From contig JARZZO010000014.1 of the NCBI GenBank assembly GCA_030544215.1, forward strand, positions 33,509,734-33,573,733: a stretch of 64,000 nt of DNA. Direction: 5' to 3'. A program made the translations under genes and the position numbers. Shown one piece after another: positions 21,839-32,609 of the stretch (positions are counted from its first letter, which is position 1; each line of letters begins with the position of its first letter). Under the pieces are notes generated by a model. That model was given only the letters and a program-made list of their open reading frames with translations, was not told the DNA's origin and did no database searches. Source of the stretch: Zantedeschia hybrid cultivar (lineage: Eukaryota > Streptophyta > Magnoliopsida > Alismatales > Araceae).

Positions 21839-23206
21839 ATGGAGTGGACTCAAATGAACCAATTTCTTGGCCCATGTCTTAATACCATCATACCTTTCCC
21901 TCCACCACCTAATATGGATTTGGCTCATAGATTAGCTAAGCTAGACAAATTGGCCCACATATTTGATCAATTTCTAGCTTTGGGTCCAGAACCGTCCTCA
22001 TATCCCACACAATCATATACCTATCAAGAGAGGTGCCCCATTTGGGCCAATCAGGACCATTATGATATCCCACCTGCTCTTCAATTTCCACCTCACCAAG
22101 CCCAAGCTCCAAGTCTAGCTATCCAAGACTTCTTGGATTGGCCCCAATTCCAAGTCTACTCTAGTGGTTTGGCCCACAATCATGGACACTCCGATTATCC
22201 ATTGTCCACAAGCTCTTGTCCACCTTGCTTCCAATCACATTATTCAACATATTCTTATTCTTCGCAGTCTGATTATCAGCCCAGTTATCCGCATTCTCAA
22301 GATGATCAATTCATACAACTTGAACAAATAGTCTTGGCCCACCAACAAACCATTGGTAGAATGCAGGCCCTAGTTGACTGTTTGACTGAAACTAATCTAA
22401 GGATGGATTTAGAAGAAGTGCTTAGCAATCCCATAGAAAATCTAGAATCTTTTTCACCTGACTCTGACCAACAAATCAACTCACAAATTCAACTTGAAAT
22501 CGTTCAATCCGGAAATGGTCACATCATGCATGATCTTGAAACCGGAGAGAATCTTACAGAGTCGCATCAGGTAAGAATAGGGAATGCTAGCATGAATCAA
22601 TCTATGAAAAATCCTGAGACTGGTCAACAAGATGCATCCATGATCATACCTGTCTGTCCTGAGGAAAGCTTAAGTGATAGAAAAGGAGAAGGGGAAGTGA
22701 GTGATCTTTTAGAGGTTAATCCGGATTTTGAACACTTTATGTTCTCCACAGTGGAAGTCAATATACATGCTAGTCCGAACCTCGAATATTTTTTCTTCCT
22801 AATAGAGAAAGTGGATATTCTGGAAGATATATACCAGGTGGATAGAGAGAAGATGGAAAACCCTCAGACTGACCAGCAAAGTGAATTCACGATCACACCT
22901 ATCTCTCTTGAGGAGAGCTTGAAGGAAAAAGGAGAAGGAGAAATGAGTGATTTGCTTGATATTGATCTGGACTTTGAACACTTTCTATTTCCCACAGACG
23001 AATTAAATACACATGATGGTCTGGATTTTGAATATTTCCTCTTCCTAATGGATCATAAAGTGGATAATTTTAAGGAATTGCATCAAGAGAAAACTGAAGC
23101 CATAGACTTAGCTAATCATCAAAAAAGCCTATTGAGGGTAAGTTGGGGGGAGATGAAGGAGACGAGAAGGATTCTAGTGAGAGCCCAGATATTCACCTAC
23201 CTGTGA
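21839..23206 (+). CDS. Unrecognised ORF of the RT-less LTR element, part 1
   Basis: 455 codons from an ATG that follows TTTTCAG. I do not recognise the family. Residues 1-60 are neutral; about 60-170 are rich in Pro, Gln, Tyr, Ser and His (YPTQSYTYQ, PPHQAQAPS). About 160-185 has a Leu/Gln-rich helix-like stretch (QLEQIVLAHQQTIGRMQALV). About 255-430 is acidic and holds two diverged repeats, each running from an EESL...KGEGE-SDLL block to a D-EHF-F then -EYF-FL block. There is no CCHC knuckle, D-S/T-G protease or YxDD. The frame shifts at a run of six G near 23143, after which part 2 continues in another frame, so the two ORFs were probably one gene. It could be a diverged gag-like or lineage-specific accessory protein. 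Confidence 0.6.
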   Translation: MEWTQMNQFLGPCLNTIIPFPPPPNMDLAHRLAKLDKLAHIFDQFLALGPEPSSYPTQSYTYQERCPIWANQDHYDIPPALQFPPHQAQAPSLAIQDFLDWPQFQVYSSGLAHNHGHSDYPLSTSSCPPCFQSHYSTYSYSSQSDYQPSYPHSQDDQFIQLEQIVLAHQQTIGRMQALVDCLTETNLRMDLEEVLSNPIENLESFSPDSDQQINSQIQLEIVQSGNGHIMHDLETGENLTESHQVRIGNASMNQSMKNPETGQQDASMIIPVCPEESLSDRKGEGEVSDLLEVNPDFEHFMFSTVEVNIHASPNLEYFFFLIEKVDILEDIYQVDREKMENPQTDQQSEFTITPISLEESLKEKGEGEMSDLLDIDLDFEHFLFPTDELNTHDGLDFEYFLFLMDHKVDNFKELHQEKTEAIDLANHQKSLLRVSWGEMKETRRILVRAQIFTYL

Positions 23207-23868
23207 TCTGTTTCCCGAGTGTTAGAGATTCTAAGCCCAATAGCCCCCAAAAGCTGGCCCGACTCAAGGAGGTGATGGAATTATTGGACCAAGTCCACAT
23301 CAACAGCCATTTTCTCAAAGAAACTCACTGTGTTGCCCAACTCAATTCTTACAATATCGATAACATCAATCTTTACTGGATTTTATTGAAAGTTGAGGCC
23401 AAACTGAACATGTTCTCAGTCTCTATCTTTGAGAAATTTGAAATCCACAAGTTAACGCGCACGTCGGTTGCTTTGCAGTCAATTGATCATTTCATTAAGC
23501 AGCCGCATGACATGATCCAAGATACTCTTATTCAGGTGGATAGGAGCCACATATTTGTTGATTTCCTCATCTTCGACATTAGATCATCCCCTACATTGAA
23601 TCAATGTCCCATCAATTTGAGAATTTCTGATATTTTTCTAGGGGATCAAAGGCTTCAGTTCAATCAAGGAAACGAAGTGGGGTACGTGGTTGACATGGCC
23701 GATGAATCAAGTAGAACCAATATCCTATTGACCATGTTGAAAAATTCTTTTCTTTGGAATCTCAATGATAACATTCTGACTCATCAGCTACATGCAATGC
23801 TAAGTGCACTCCAACCAACAAATTTCAAAATGCATGCAGTGAAATTTGTGCTAGTAGGCATTGGATAG
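23143..23868 (+). CDS. Unrecognised ORF of the RT-less LTR element, part 2
   Basis: 241 codons overlapping the end of part 1 by 64 bp in a different frame. The first ~15 codons are acidic (GGDEGDEKDSSESPD) and continue the character of part 1; a one-base gain in the G run near 23143 would join the frames. The rest is a mixed hydrophobic domain with segments such as NLYWILLKVEAKLNMFSVSI and SHIFVDFLIFDI, ending ...KFVLVGIG. No RT, integrase or membrane anchor was recognised. The stop is followed at once by the conserved GCGCTTGTTAGGAGGC motif, the position where coding ends in related elements. Confidence 0.55.
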   Translation: MGGDEGDEKDSSESPDIHLPVICFPSVRDSKPNSPQKLARLKEVMELLDQVHINSHFLKETHCVAQLNSYNIDNINLYWILLKVEAKLNMFSVSIFEKFEIHKLTRTSVALQSIDHFIKQPHDMIQDTLIQVDRSHIFVDFLIFDIRSSPTLNQCPINLRISDIFLGDQRLQFNQGNEVGYVVDMADESSRTNILLTMLKNSFLWNLNDNILTHQLHAMLSALQPTNFKMHAVKFVLVGIG

Positions 23869-23880
23869 TGTGCACATTCC

Positions 23881-23926
23881 GTCTGGCTGAAGACGATAAA
23901 CTTAGCGCTTGTTAGGAGGCAACCCA
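23881..23926 (+). promoter_or_regulatory. Conserved post-ORF motif of Athila/Tat-like elements
   Basis: GTCTGGCTGAAGACGATAAA followed by CTTAGCGCTTGTTAGGAGGC and AACCCAA. From memory, a motif of this form (AAGCGCTT-GGGAGGCAACCC) follows the coding region in many plant Athila/Tat-type elements. Its role is unknown to me. Confidence 0.6.
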
Positions 23927-25060
23927 ATATTTTACTTCAGTTTTTGTATTTCTTTTCATTTTTAGGTCCTTGAGCAGCAGTCGTCGTGGGCATGTCGCAT
24001 CCTCTTCATTACAGGTTGTTTCGCTCCTTCACAATTCGCTTCTGGCTGACATGTTTTTCATATCTTTTATGCCATTGAGGACAATGTCAATCAAGTTGGG
24101 GGGTGGGACAATCAATTTGATATGCATTTATTGGAAAATCTTTTGAAGAAAACTGATATCTTTCCCTGAAAAATAGTCAAATTTTTAAAATTTCTTTTCA
24201 CATCCTATGAAAATTGCATGAAAATCATGTTTCATTAAGTAAATTTGAAACAAATCAGTTTTTTTTTGTTGTCGCATTGGTTAAAGAACCTTCAAAGTTT
24301 AAATATCCCACTTTACAAAAGTCCACGGCAAGATGATTTTCACACACACACGGCAACTTAGAATAAATGAAAGATCTTAAAAGTATAGAATTGCTGGAAT
24401 TAACCTTAAGGATAAGACTACTTATTCTAATTTTTCTTTTGGGTTGAACGAAAGGAATGTGTAGGATCCGTAATAGGGGACTGTCCCACTCAGCACTCTA
24501 AAAGAGGCGGTCATTTAAAATGGACAGCTCTAAACATTAAAGGCAATAGAAGGCATTAAAAGAGCTAAAAGAAGGTAGGTGGCAAAAAGTACGCACCTCC
24601 CCTCAGGCAATTCAAAGAGAGTGGCAAAAAGTACGCACTCTCAAAAGTAAAAGTACAATAAAATGAAAAAAACGCCACGCTAAAAAGTCCATCGTACCAA
24701 AAATATGACCAAGTCGTGAAAAGTACTGAGTTGGGACGGGAACTGAAAAACAGTCCTCACATACTGATCGGGAAATCTTTTATTCTCTTCTCCTCCCCAG
24801 GTAGTCTTATCTAAAGGGTAGTAAAGGCAAGAATATACCAAAAAGGTCGGAAACGAGTTCTAAGTGTGTCAAATTTCATGCACAATCACCTGTCGTGAAT
24901 CAAAATATTGTGGAACATGAAAACTTTTAGCTTAACCAATCGGCTACCACTTAAATTGATTGTGAAAGATACTACAAACGAAGCATGATAATTCATTGTT
25001 TGTCCTAACTTTTCTTTATTTGCATTGTTAAGGGACTAGCAATGAGTAAGTTGGGGGGTG
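23927..25060 (+). other. 3' non-coding interior and polypurine tracts
   Basis: Contains TTGAGGACAATG followed by AAGTTGGGGGGTGGGA (24074-24108), a PPT-like motif typical of this lineage. There is also a run of short phrases GTGGCAAAAAGTACGCAC repeated at 24570 and 24612. The PPT next to the right LTR, AAGTTGGGGGGTG, is at 25048-25060, so the G-rich motif occurs twice, about 950 bp apart. No open frame of note. Confidence 0.65.
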
Positions 25061-27035
25061 TGATAAAGTGCTAAATTGATCATTTAAGGGCAATCATATG
25101 CATCATACTCATGTTTTTATCTGCAAAATAGCATGTAATGATAGATAATTGTGTAACAAGTCCAACGGTACTAATTTCATCAAATTCTGACTTAAGAACA
25201 TCGTCATTTCATGTGATTAAAGGAGCATAGCGCATTTGCGATTTTTCGACAAAACCGAGACGAAATGAATAAATATGATGATATTTTTATGATAATGCGC
25301 TAAATTATATTTATTTTGTGTGAACAGGACATGCCGATGATGCAGTGCAACTGGTGGAGTTTTCGGAAATTTAGGGGAGGTCCAGTGTGCGGATTTCAAC
25401 TAAAACAGGGGTAAAAATGCAATTTGATTCCTTTCTTCGCTGGAGTTTCCCAAAACCCACTATTTCCTTTCGTCTCTCCAATTTCCTAAACACATCCCTT
25501 CCTTTATTTTAAAAATCCTCTCTCTCTCTCTCTCTCGTTTTAGAAATTTGAATCCTATTTCTTTTCCAGTTTCCTCTTCCTCTCCAGATCCAAATCCTGT
25601 CCCTTCTCCAAGCCTCCCACGTTCCTTCTCCTCTTCCGATTTCTCCTATAAATTCCCAGCCTCTCTCAGCCGTTCTCTTCCTCCTCCGTCTCTGTTCTCT
25701 CTTCGTTTTTTTTTAATTTTCCAGCAGCATCCTACTCTTCTCCTCCTCCGGTTCTCTCCCTCTCTCGGTTTCTCTCTTTCTCTTCCCACGCATCCTTCTC
25801 TCTCCCTTATTCTTTCCCCCTCTCGTTCCAGCAACTTCTCCCCCTCTCTCTTCTATTCTTCTTCTCCGTTTCCCAGCTCCCTCTTCTTTTCCAACTCTCC
25901 TTCCCGCAGCCCTCTATCTTCTATTTTCTCTCCCTCTCTCCGGTCTCTCTTCTTCTCTCCAGCATCCCTCTATCCCTCTCTCCGGTTTCCTGGCTACACC
26001 AACGCCCAGCCAGCGAGCCAACAGCTCCACACGTACCCAGCGGCCTGCATGCATCTCCACCAAGCTCCACCGGACCTGCGCGAGGGAGCCGCACCACGAG
26101 CGCCACCAGCCGCTCATGCACGTTGCCCGCTGCGCCAACTATTCTTGCTTGGACCAGCGTGTTGCCAGCATGCATGCCGGCAAGGCCACCAGTTCTTCCA
26201 CGTATCCACGTGCCGGCTGCATCTCCACGTAGCCAACCAGCTGCCAGCACCTTAAGCAAGTTTCTCCAACGCGCCTCCAGCAGCAACGTGCAGCAGCAAG
26301 CTTCTCCAAACACCCCACACAGCAGCTGTCCCAACCTCCAGCCTTCCTCCAGCTGTCCCAGCCGTGAACCAGCAAGCAGCCCTGCGTTTCTAACAGCAAA
26401 CCTGCGGCAGCAACATGAAGCTTGCACCACTGCGCCACCCCCTTTCCTTGTGGTCCACTGCGCCGGCAGACCCACATATTGTTGTTGTGTTGCCCTTTCT
26501 ATTTCCCCCACTAGCATAGTCTTTGTTATTTAATTAGGGGTAGTTGTTAGTTATTTGATGTTTAGGTATTGTTTAATTAGTCTTAGGTTATTTAATTAGG
26601 GTGAATTCTTGATTGGTTATCGTTTTATTAATTATTAGTTATTTAATTAAGTTATTTGATTCATGCTGTTTAATGATTTGTACAATCAAACAATAGGTTG
26701 TTTTTGTTATAATTTTTAGTCGTGCTTATTTTTATGTGTTTGTGTTTAATTTCTGAAAGAAGAAAAGAGAGAAAAAGTTTTGTTTAATTTAGATAATTAT
26801 AATTTTAGGTAACATTAGTTAACTTAATTTTAGTTTAATTAAGTAATTAGTTTACTTAAAATCTCACTAATTTTTAGATTAACTAAAGTCCAAAGTTTTC
26901 AAAATTAGAATCTTAACTCCCTGTGGATCGACTCGGACTCACCGCTATTAATTTCCAAAATTTGATTTGAGTGAGCCGAATAAATTTAGATTGAACGTTT
27001 TCATGTGTTTAACGACGCACAATTCGAAACGATCA
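25061..27035 (+). repeat. 3' LTR (1975 bp)
   Basis: Near-identical to the left LTR, with small indels: it has a CCCTTCCTTTATTTT stretch near 25496 that the left copy partly lacks, and lacks three bases of a GTT repeat near 26707. Ends ATCA before the target duplication ATCAC. Confidence 0.93.
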
Positions 27036-27040
27036 ATCAC

Positions 27041-27890
27041 CTTACTTGAAAGGGGATTCATCGAAATCAGAGTTGCTGCAAAGATATTGTCGAACTATCC
27101 CCAATTGGAGTATGGAAGGCAGGATCGGCCGATCCCGATCCGGATCGGCTAACTTAGATCGGGATCAGCCAGTGCCGATCCGGCCAGAATCGGCCGATCT
27201 TGGCCAATTTGGGCCACTTTCGGCCGATTCCGGCCGATCCAGATCAAGATCGGTGGGTCCCGATCCGACCGGCCGATCCAATCCGGAATTCCCTAAATTA
27301 GAGGCCTTCTACTTACGAGGAACCACAAATCTTATGGTAAAGTTAGAAACCAAAGGAGAAACATGAATGTATCACCTTACCAGATAGGAGATTCATCAAA
27401 GTCCGAGTTCCTGCTAAAATATTCTTGAGCCGCTTCCAATTTGATGCTCCTACTTATTAGGAACTACAAATCTTATGTTATAAAGTTAGAAACCAAAGGA
27501 GAAGCAGAAATATATAACCCTACCTAAAAGGAGATCCATCAAAATCTGAGTTGTTGTTAATCTTATCTATGTTAAAGATAGAAATCAACAGAGGAGAAGG
27601 AATGTATCACCTTACCTATAGGGAGATTCATTGAAGTTTGAGCTGCTACTAAGGTATTGTGGAATTGCCCCTAATTTGAGGCGTATTACTTACTTGGAAC
27701 TATAAATCTTATGGTAAGATTAGAAATCGAAAGAGGAGTATGAATGTATCACCTTCCCTGATTGGAGATTTATCGAAGTCCAAGCTGCTGCTGGATATTA
27801 TTGAGTTTTCCTCGATTTCATACCCACAACTATATATTAAGAACTACAAATCCTATCTATGTTAAAGTTAGAAACATTGATGCTTCTCCT
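27041..27890 (-). repeat. ~145-bp tandem repeat array, resumed after the LTR element
   Basis: Continues the 16.1-18.9 kb array directly after the target duplication: CTTACTTGAAAGGGGATTCATC at 27041. It carries a 185 bp MITE in its first unit and about five more units, then passes into the macro-unit. Confidence 0.85.
27111..27295. mobile_element. 185-bp hAT MITE (GATCGGCCGATC family)
   Basis: Starts TATGGAAGGCAGGATCGG and ends, reverse-complemented, TAGGGAATTCCGGATTGG. Flanks AATTGGAG (27103-27110) and AATTAGAG (27296-27303) agree at 7 of 8. The interior is made of GATCGGCCGATC-like palindromes. It inserted inside an array unit. Confidence 0.8.
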
Positions 27891-28181
27891 CCCAAAACAA
27901 AACCAAAGAGGGTTTATTTACAAAATGAGGCTACCGTATTCTAAACCTACGTTGTTAAATGTAGAATATCAATTGCCTATATCGTTAAACTATCACTCTA
28001 CTCTTGTATTAGAATTTTAATCAAAAAGTTACTCAGACCTTATGAAGTAAGGCATTTTGTCTTTCATTTTCAAACGCAATAAACTAATTTAAACATTTAG
28101 TATAATCCTCTTGCCTTAATCTTTCTATCCTCTCCTAAGCTCTCTTTAATCTCTCCTTCATCTCCTTTCTTTCTTTCCCTG

Positions 28182-28991
28182 TATAACGACCAATCAGCTA
28201 ATTGGCCCAACAACTGTGCTAGTTAGCAGACTTCCCAGAAAGGTCACCCATCCTAGGACTTCTCCAAACTGAGCACGCTTAACTACGGAGTTCTTTCCAA
28301 CTCGAGCTCCGAAAAATGACTAATCGGTGTTGTTAGTGGTTTACTAATTTAGTCTATTTAACATCCTTATACGGAGTGTTACAATCTAAACCCCTTGCCT
28401 TAATCTTTCCTTCCCAAAAAGGTCACCCATCTTGGAATTTCTCCCAACCGAGCACACTTAACTTCAGAGTTCTTTCCAACTCGATCTCCAAAAAATGACT
28501 GGTGTTGTTAGTGGTTTACTGATTTAGCCTATTTAACATCTTCTTATACAGGGTGTTACAATCTAAGCCCCTTAGATAGGCGACGTCGTCATCACTATAT
28601 CACAACTATTCCAAATCACCAGGCATGTAGGATTATAGAGGTGGCTCCTACAGGTTCACGAGGTGGCTCCCACCATGTAGCACTTTGTCTCATAAGGGTT
28701 CAAGAGGTGGCTTCCATAGTGTAGCACTTTACCCTATGTGGCGCTTAGCTCCCACACTTCCGGTTAATGTCAGGCTCTGATAGCATTTGTAACGACTAAT
28801 CAGTTAACTGGCCCAACAATTGTGCTAGTTAGTAGACTTCTCAAGAAGGTCACCCATCCTGAGACTTCTCCCAACCGAGTACGCTTAACTTCGGAGTTCT
28901 TTTGAACTTGAGCTCAGAAAAATGGCTAACCGGTATTGTTAGTAGTTTATTGATTTAGTCTATTTAACATCTTCTTATATGGGGTGTTACA
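28182..28991 (-). mobile_element. Cassandra TRIM retrotransposon (5S-like LTRs)
   Basis: Right LTR 28788-28991 (204 bp) and left LTR 28182-28383, flanked by a perfect 5 bp duplication CCCTG (28177-28181, 28992-28996). Reading on the minus strand it begins TGTAACACC and ends GTTACA. GGCTCTGATAGCA at 28773-28785 is the reverse complement of a tRNA-Met-type primer site. Each LTR carries a segment like 5S rRNA (AAGGTCACCCATCC, GCACGCTTAACT, GGAGTTCT). A third, truncated LTR copy lies between them (about 28403-28560). Cassandra elements are known for independently transcribed 5S-like sequences; nothing protein-coding is expected or seen. Confidence 0.92.
28240..28293 (-). promoter_or_regulatory. 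5S-rRNA-like block in left Cassandra LTR
   Basis: Holds GGTCACCCATCCTAGGACTT and GAGCACGCTTAACTACGGAG, the reverse complement of the 3' two thirds of plant 5S rRNA, including the region of the Pol III internal promoter. Sister blocks lie at about 28420-28473 and 28846-28899. Confidence 0.8.
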
Positions 28992-29631
28992 CCCTGTCTC
29001 ATCTAGGTATTCTCATGATTCAATTCTCAATCAGCGATCGCAAAATCAAATATTTTGCTTTTAGATGACTCATCTTATTTATCTATTTAAATTATGATAT
29101 TGCATAGCAAACATAAACATAAGAACACATTGACTCTACTCTGCCATTCGTGCCCTATTTTCTTATAAGACCGCATACTACGATACATCAAGAGAACACA
29201 TTCAAGAGTCAACTAATGTAGTAAAATTTCTATCGTAAATCAATCAATTGGTAAGACTTGATGTGCAAACTAAGCTCACGATCCTGACAGGCAACTACTT
29301 ACCAAGAACCACAATCTCATCTCTGTCTAAAACCATAAACACTCGTACTTTACCCACAAAGAAATCATAAATAGTCACATAGTGTGGCCAATACTGTAAA
29401 TAAAATTAATTATGGCTTCAAAAGGGTTGCATAATAAGAGTATTCCAAACAAAATAGGATACTTTGTATATTATTTTCAAGGCAATCATATTTTAATAAG
29501 GATAACACATATCAAGCAATTCTATATGTGACTCATCTTTTTCAAGACTTTCTCTTCATCTTATTGATTCTAGCTCGCATATGTGTGAAGTCACCATAAT
29601 ACTAAAATGTAAAGGCATGAGAATTACAATT

Positions 29632-32609
29632 ACAAGGACTTTCCTTTCTTATTTTCAGGACTTTCCCTTATTATTCCCATCCTCCTATTTCCCTTCTTGC
29701 AATGCCATCGACAATCTGGACCAATCAAGGCAAGCCTGGCAAGTCATGACAGAGGGAAGGATGAAGGCTTTGGAGGAGAAAGAAAAGCATGAATCTTTCT
29801 TAGATGGGTGGGACAATCAACAAATTTTGGAAAAGGCTGTAGGCCTAGGAATTCTTACATGGGAACGTTGGCCAGCGTAAGATCTATAGAGGAAAAAGTG
29901 AAGCATTGAAGGGGAAAATAAAAAAGGGCAGAGAAAGGTTTCCAAAGCGTTGGGGCTTAGTGACAGAGATAATAATTTCAATCAAGAGGAGGAACTAGTT
30001 CAACAATGATTCTGATGTCCTGGAGTGTTAGAGGGATGAATGATAAAGTGAAACAATTGGTTGTTCGTAATTATATATATAAGAAGGAAAGTTGAATTTC
30101 TATGCTTACAAGAAACAAAGGTAGAGAATATAGAGGACGACTTAGTTAAAACTATTATAGAATTCTCGAATGTGGAATTTGCTTTCAAAAGAGCAGAAGA
30201 AAATTCAAGGGGTATTCTTATAAATGCTAATGTTTGGCAGGGGCATCATTAGGAAGAGAATCAATTCTGGAGGATGCATGTGTTGATAGGTGTTTATGGA
30301 CCTAATACAAGTTAGAGGCGAAAGGTTTTGTGGGCAGAATTAGGTAATTGCCATATGACATATGATTTCCCTTGGTGTGTATTAGGGGATTCTAATGAAG
30401 TAAGATCCCCTGAGAAAAGAAACAAGAAGGGTAATTTCTCAGAATTTAACTTTTGGACTGAGGAATGTGGGTTGATGGAGTTATAGTGGACTCATGGAAG
30501 ATATACATGTCTAATGGAAGGAAATATTCCATCATTATCCAAACTAGACGGAATTATGGTGGACAGTAAATGGGAATCTTTGTTTCCCAATGCTAAAATT
30601 TCCTTGCTTCCAAGAAGTATTTCTGATCACAATGCTCTAGTGATGGATTGTGGTGATGTTTTCAATATTGTCAAGAGTCAAGACATTCAGATTTGAGAAG
30701 GCGTGGTTATCCAGTGAGCAGTTTGTTGAATTAGTATCTCAAACACAGAAGCAAGACATGGGTCAACATTCAGCCGCTCAACCTATTTTTGAAATTGCGC
30801 ATATTGAAATAAAAAGTTAAGGTTTGGGCTAGTAATCAGAGAAATAATAGATATATCAAGGTTCAGCAGTGGAAAGAGATGATGCAACATTTTAAGTAGA
30901 TTGAAGAGAGTAAAAATCTAACACCACAGGAATTAATAAATTGGTAGTTCAGTCCTTATATACTGGTTGGCTCAAAGAAGAAGTTAGGTGGAATCAGAAG
31001 TCCAAAAAACTTGGCCTAAAGAAGGAGACTTGAACACTAGTTTCTTTCATTTTATAGCCAATGGTAGAAGATGAAGGAAATTTATGTTAATGCTGAAGAA
31101 AGAGGACAGATGGATTGAGGATCCTAATGACATAGCATCTGAGGTTGTAGCGTTTTATAAGAACTTGTTTGGTGCAGAAAATAGGTGGTTTCCTCCATGC
31201 TCATATTTTGAGGCACAAACACAATACTAGAGGAGCAAAAAGCTCCTGGGTCAGGCATGTTTCCAATGTTCTTCTCCCAGAAGTTCTAGAGTGTTATCAA
31301 GCATGATGTGTTAAAAGCGGTTCAAGAATGCTTCCCGAGAGCAGCAAGCTGTGAAATCTTTAATCAGGCTTTTTAATGTTAGCCCAAGAAGGAGGAAGCT
31401 ATAGAATTAAAGGACTTCAGACCAATAAGTCTTTTCAAATTGTAGTCATAAAATATTTGCCAAGCAAGGTGTTGGTATAGTGCAAAAGGTGATCGGAAAG
31501 TTAAATAGAATAGAATCAATCTGCTTTTATCCAAGGCATGCACTTTAAAGATAATTCTCTGTTGGCTCATGAAATTTTGTTCTCACAAAGAAAAAGGGTG
31601 TAGTGGGATGAGCATGTAAACTGGATTGTAATAAGGCCTACGATAGAGTTGCATGGAAATTTTAATGGAGTCAGATGCCAATTCACAACTTCCCTTAAAT
31701 GTGGGAGAAGGTGATAAAAAACTGTGTTACAACAGTCAAATACTCTATTCTTATGAATGGAGGGATTCGTGGTTACTTTGCTAGTGCTTCAAAGGGTCTT
31801 AAGGCAAGGAGACCCAATGTTGTCACTTCTCTTTATCTTGCTGGCAAATTTATTCAGTCGGTTTAGTAAGAAAGCTGAATTATTAGGCTGGATTCATGGT
31901 GCTCAAATAATAAAGGTTCCGGTAGGCATCTTCCATCTACAGTTTGCATATGACATGTTTATTTTCTTGGAGGGTGATTTGCAGCACATTAATAATTAAC
32001 TCTTCATAATGAAAACTGCTGAGGCTTGTTCAGATTTAATGATCAACTTTAATAAGAGTGCTATCATTGGTATTAACACGGAGAAGGATCTGTGTAGTCA
32101 ATGTGCTGCGGTTTTGGGATGCAAAGTGATGGAGCTACCCATCACCTATTTAAGCTAGGTCTACCACTGCATTACAGAAAGTTGCAACAGGCAGCATGGA
32201 ATCCCCTCATCCACAAAATGCAGAAGAGACTCTCCATGTGGAAAGCTAGAAAATTATCTTTGGGAGGAAGGATCACGTTAGTAAACTCAGTATTGACAAA
32301 ATTCCCTCAACATTACCTATCAATGTTCTTATTACCTTCTTCAATAAGGAGGAAAATTGTTTGCATCAAAGAGGAGTTTTCTATGGAAGAACACTATCAA
32401 GGAAAGCAAAGGCAGTCATCTAGTCAAATGGAAGAAAACTATTCATCAAGGAGGCATGAGAGTGAAGAATTTACAGCTGATGAATATTTCAATGCTAGGC
32501 AAATAGATCTGGTAGTTAATATCAGAGGAAGAGTCACTTTGGAAGAGAATAATTAAGCTAAAACATTACAGATCATCTCAAAGGTTTTATTCACATCCAG
32601 AAAAAACAC
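29632..32609 (+). pseudogene. Degenerate L1-type LINE with endonuclease and RT
   Basis: Near 30006 the plus strand reads ILMSWSVRGMNDK, the start of the L1 endonuclease, with a QETK-like stretch following in another frame. At 30330-30690: PWCVLGDSNEVRSPEKRN and ISDHNAL, matching the GDFN and SDH motifs of the endonuclease. RT signs: EVVAFYKNLFGAENRW near 31140, YDRVAWKF near 31640, GLRQGDPMLSLLFIL near 31790 and FAYDMFIFLEGD near 31946, where the family has FADD. At 32101-32340 come LGLPL-like and ARKLSLGGRITLVNSVL, the region after the RT palm. Many stops and frameshifts are present. The end near 32600 joins macro-unit sequence with no clear poly-A. Confidence 0.88.

Larger units (their letters stand above)
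18932..27035 (+). mobile_element. 8.1-kb Athila-type LTR retrotransposon lacking reverse transcriptase
   Basis: Two long LTRs (18932-20897 and 25061-27035) begin TGATAAAGTG and end ACGATCA, with identical 5 bp target duplications ATCAC at 18927-18931 and 27036-27040. A tRNA-Asp primer site follows the left LTR and a G-rich tract precedes the right LTR. The 4.2 kb interior holds two overlapping frames with no gag, protease, RT, RNase H or integrase motif I can see. It also has conserved non-coding motifs at 23881-23926 and 24074-24108 that I associate with Athila/Tat-lineage elements. It is best read as a non-autonomous element using proteins supplied in trans. Confidence 0.9.
27891..29631. 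repeat. Macro-unit copy, split by Cassandra
   Basis: AT-rich recurrent block: AAACCTACGTTGTTAAAT-like start, AAACTATCACTC, CTTAATCTTTC, then after the Cassandra insertion TCTAGGTATTCTCATGATTC, CAGCGATCG, AAACATAAGAACACATTGAC, ACTACGATACATC, CTTGATGTGCAAACT and GAGAATTACAATT. Each phrase is found in the same order in the copies at 32.6, 38.2, 42.5, 47.2, 50.2 and 60.1 kb. No gene. Confidence 0.8.

Noticed and set aside
28240..28899. 5S rRNA genes
   Set aside because: Only part of the 5S sequence is present, in LTR context with primer site and 5 bp TSD, which fits Cassandra.
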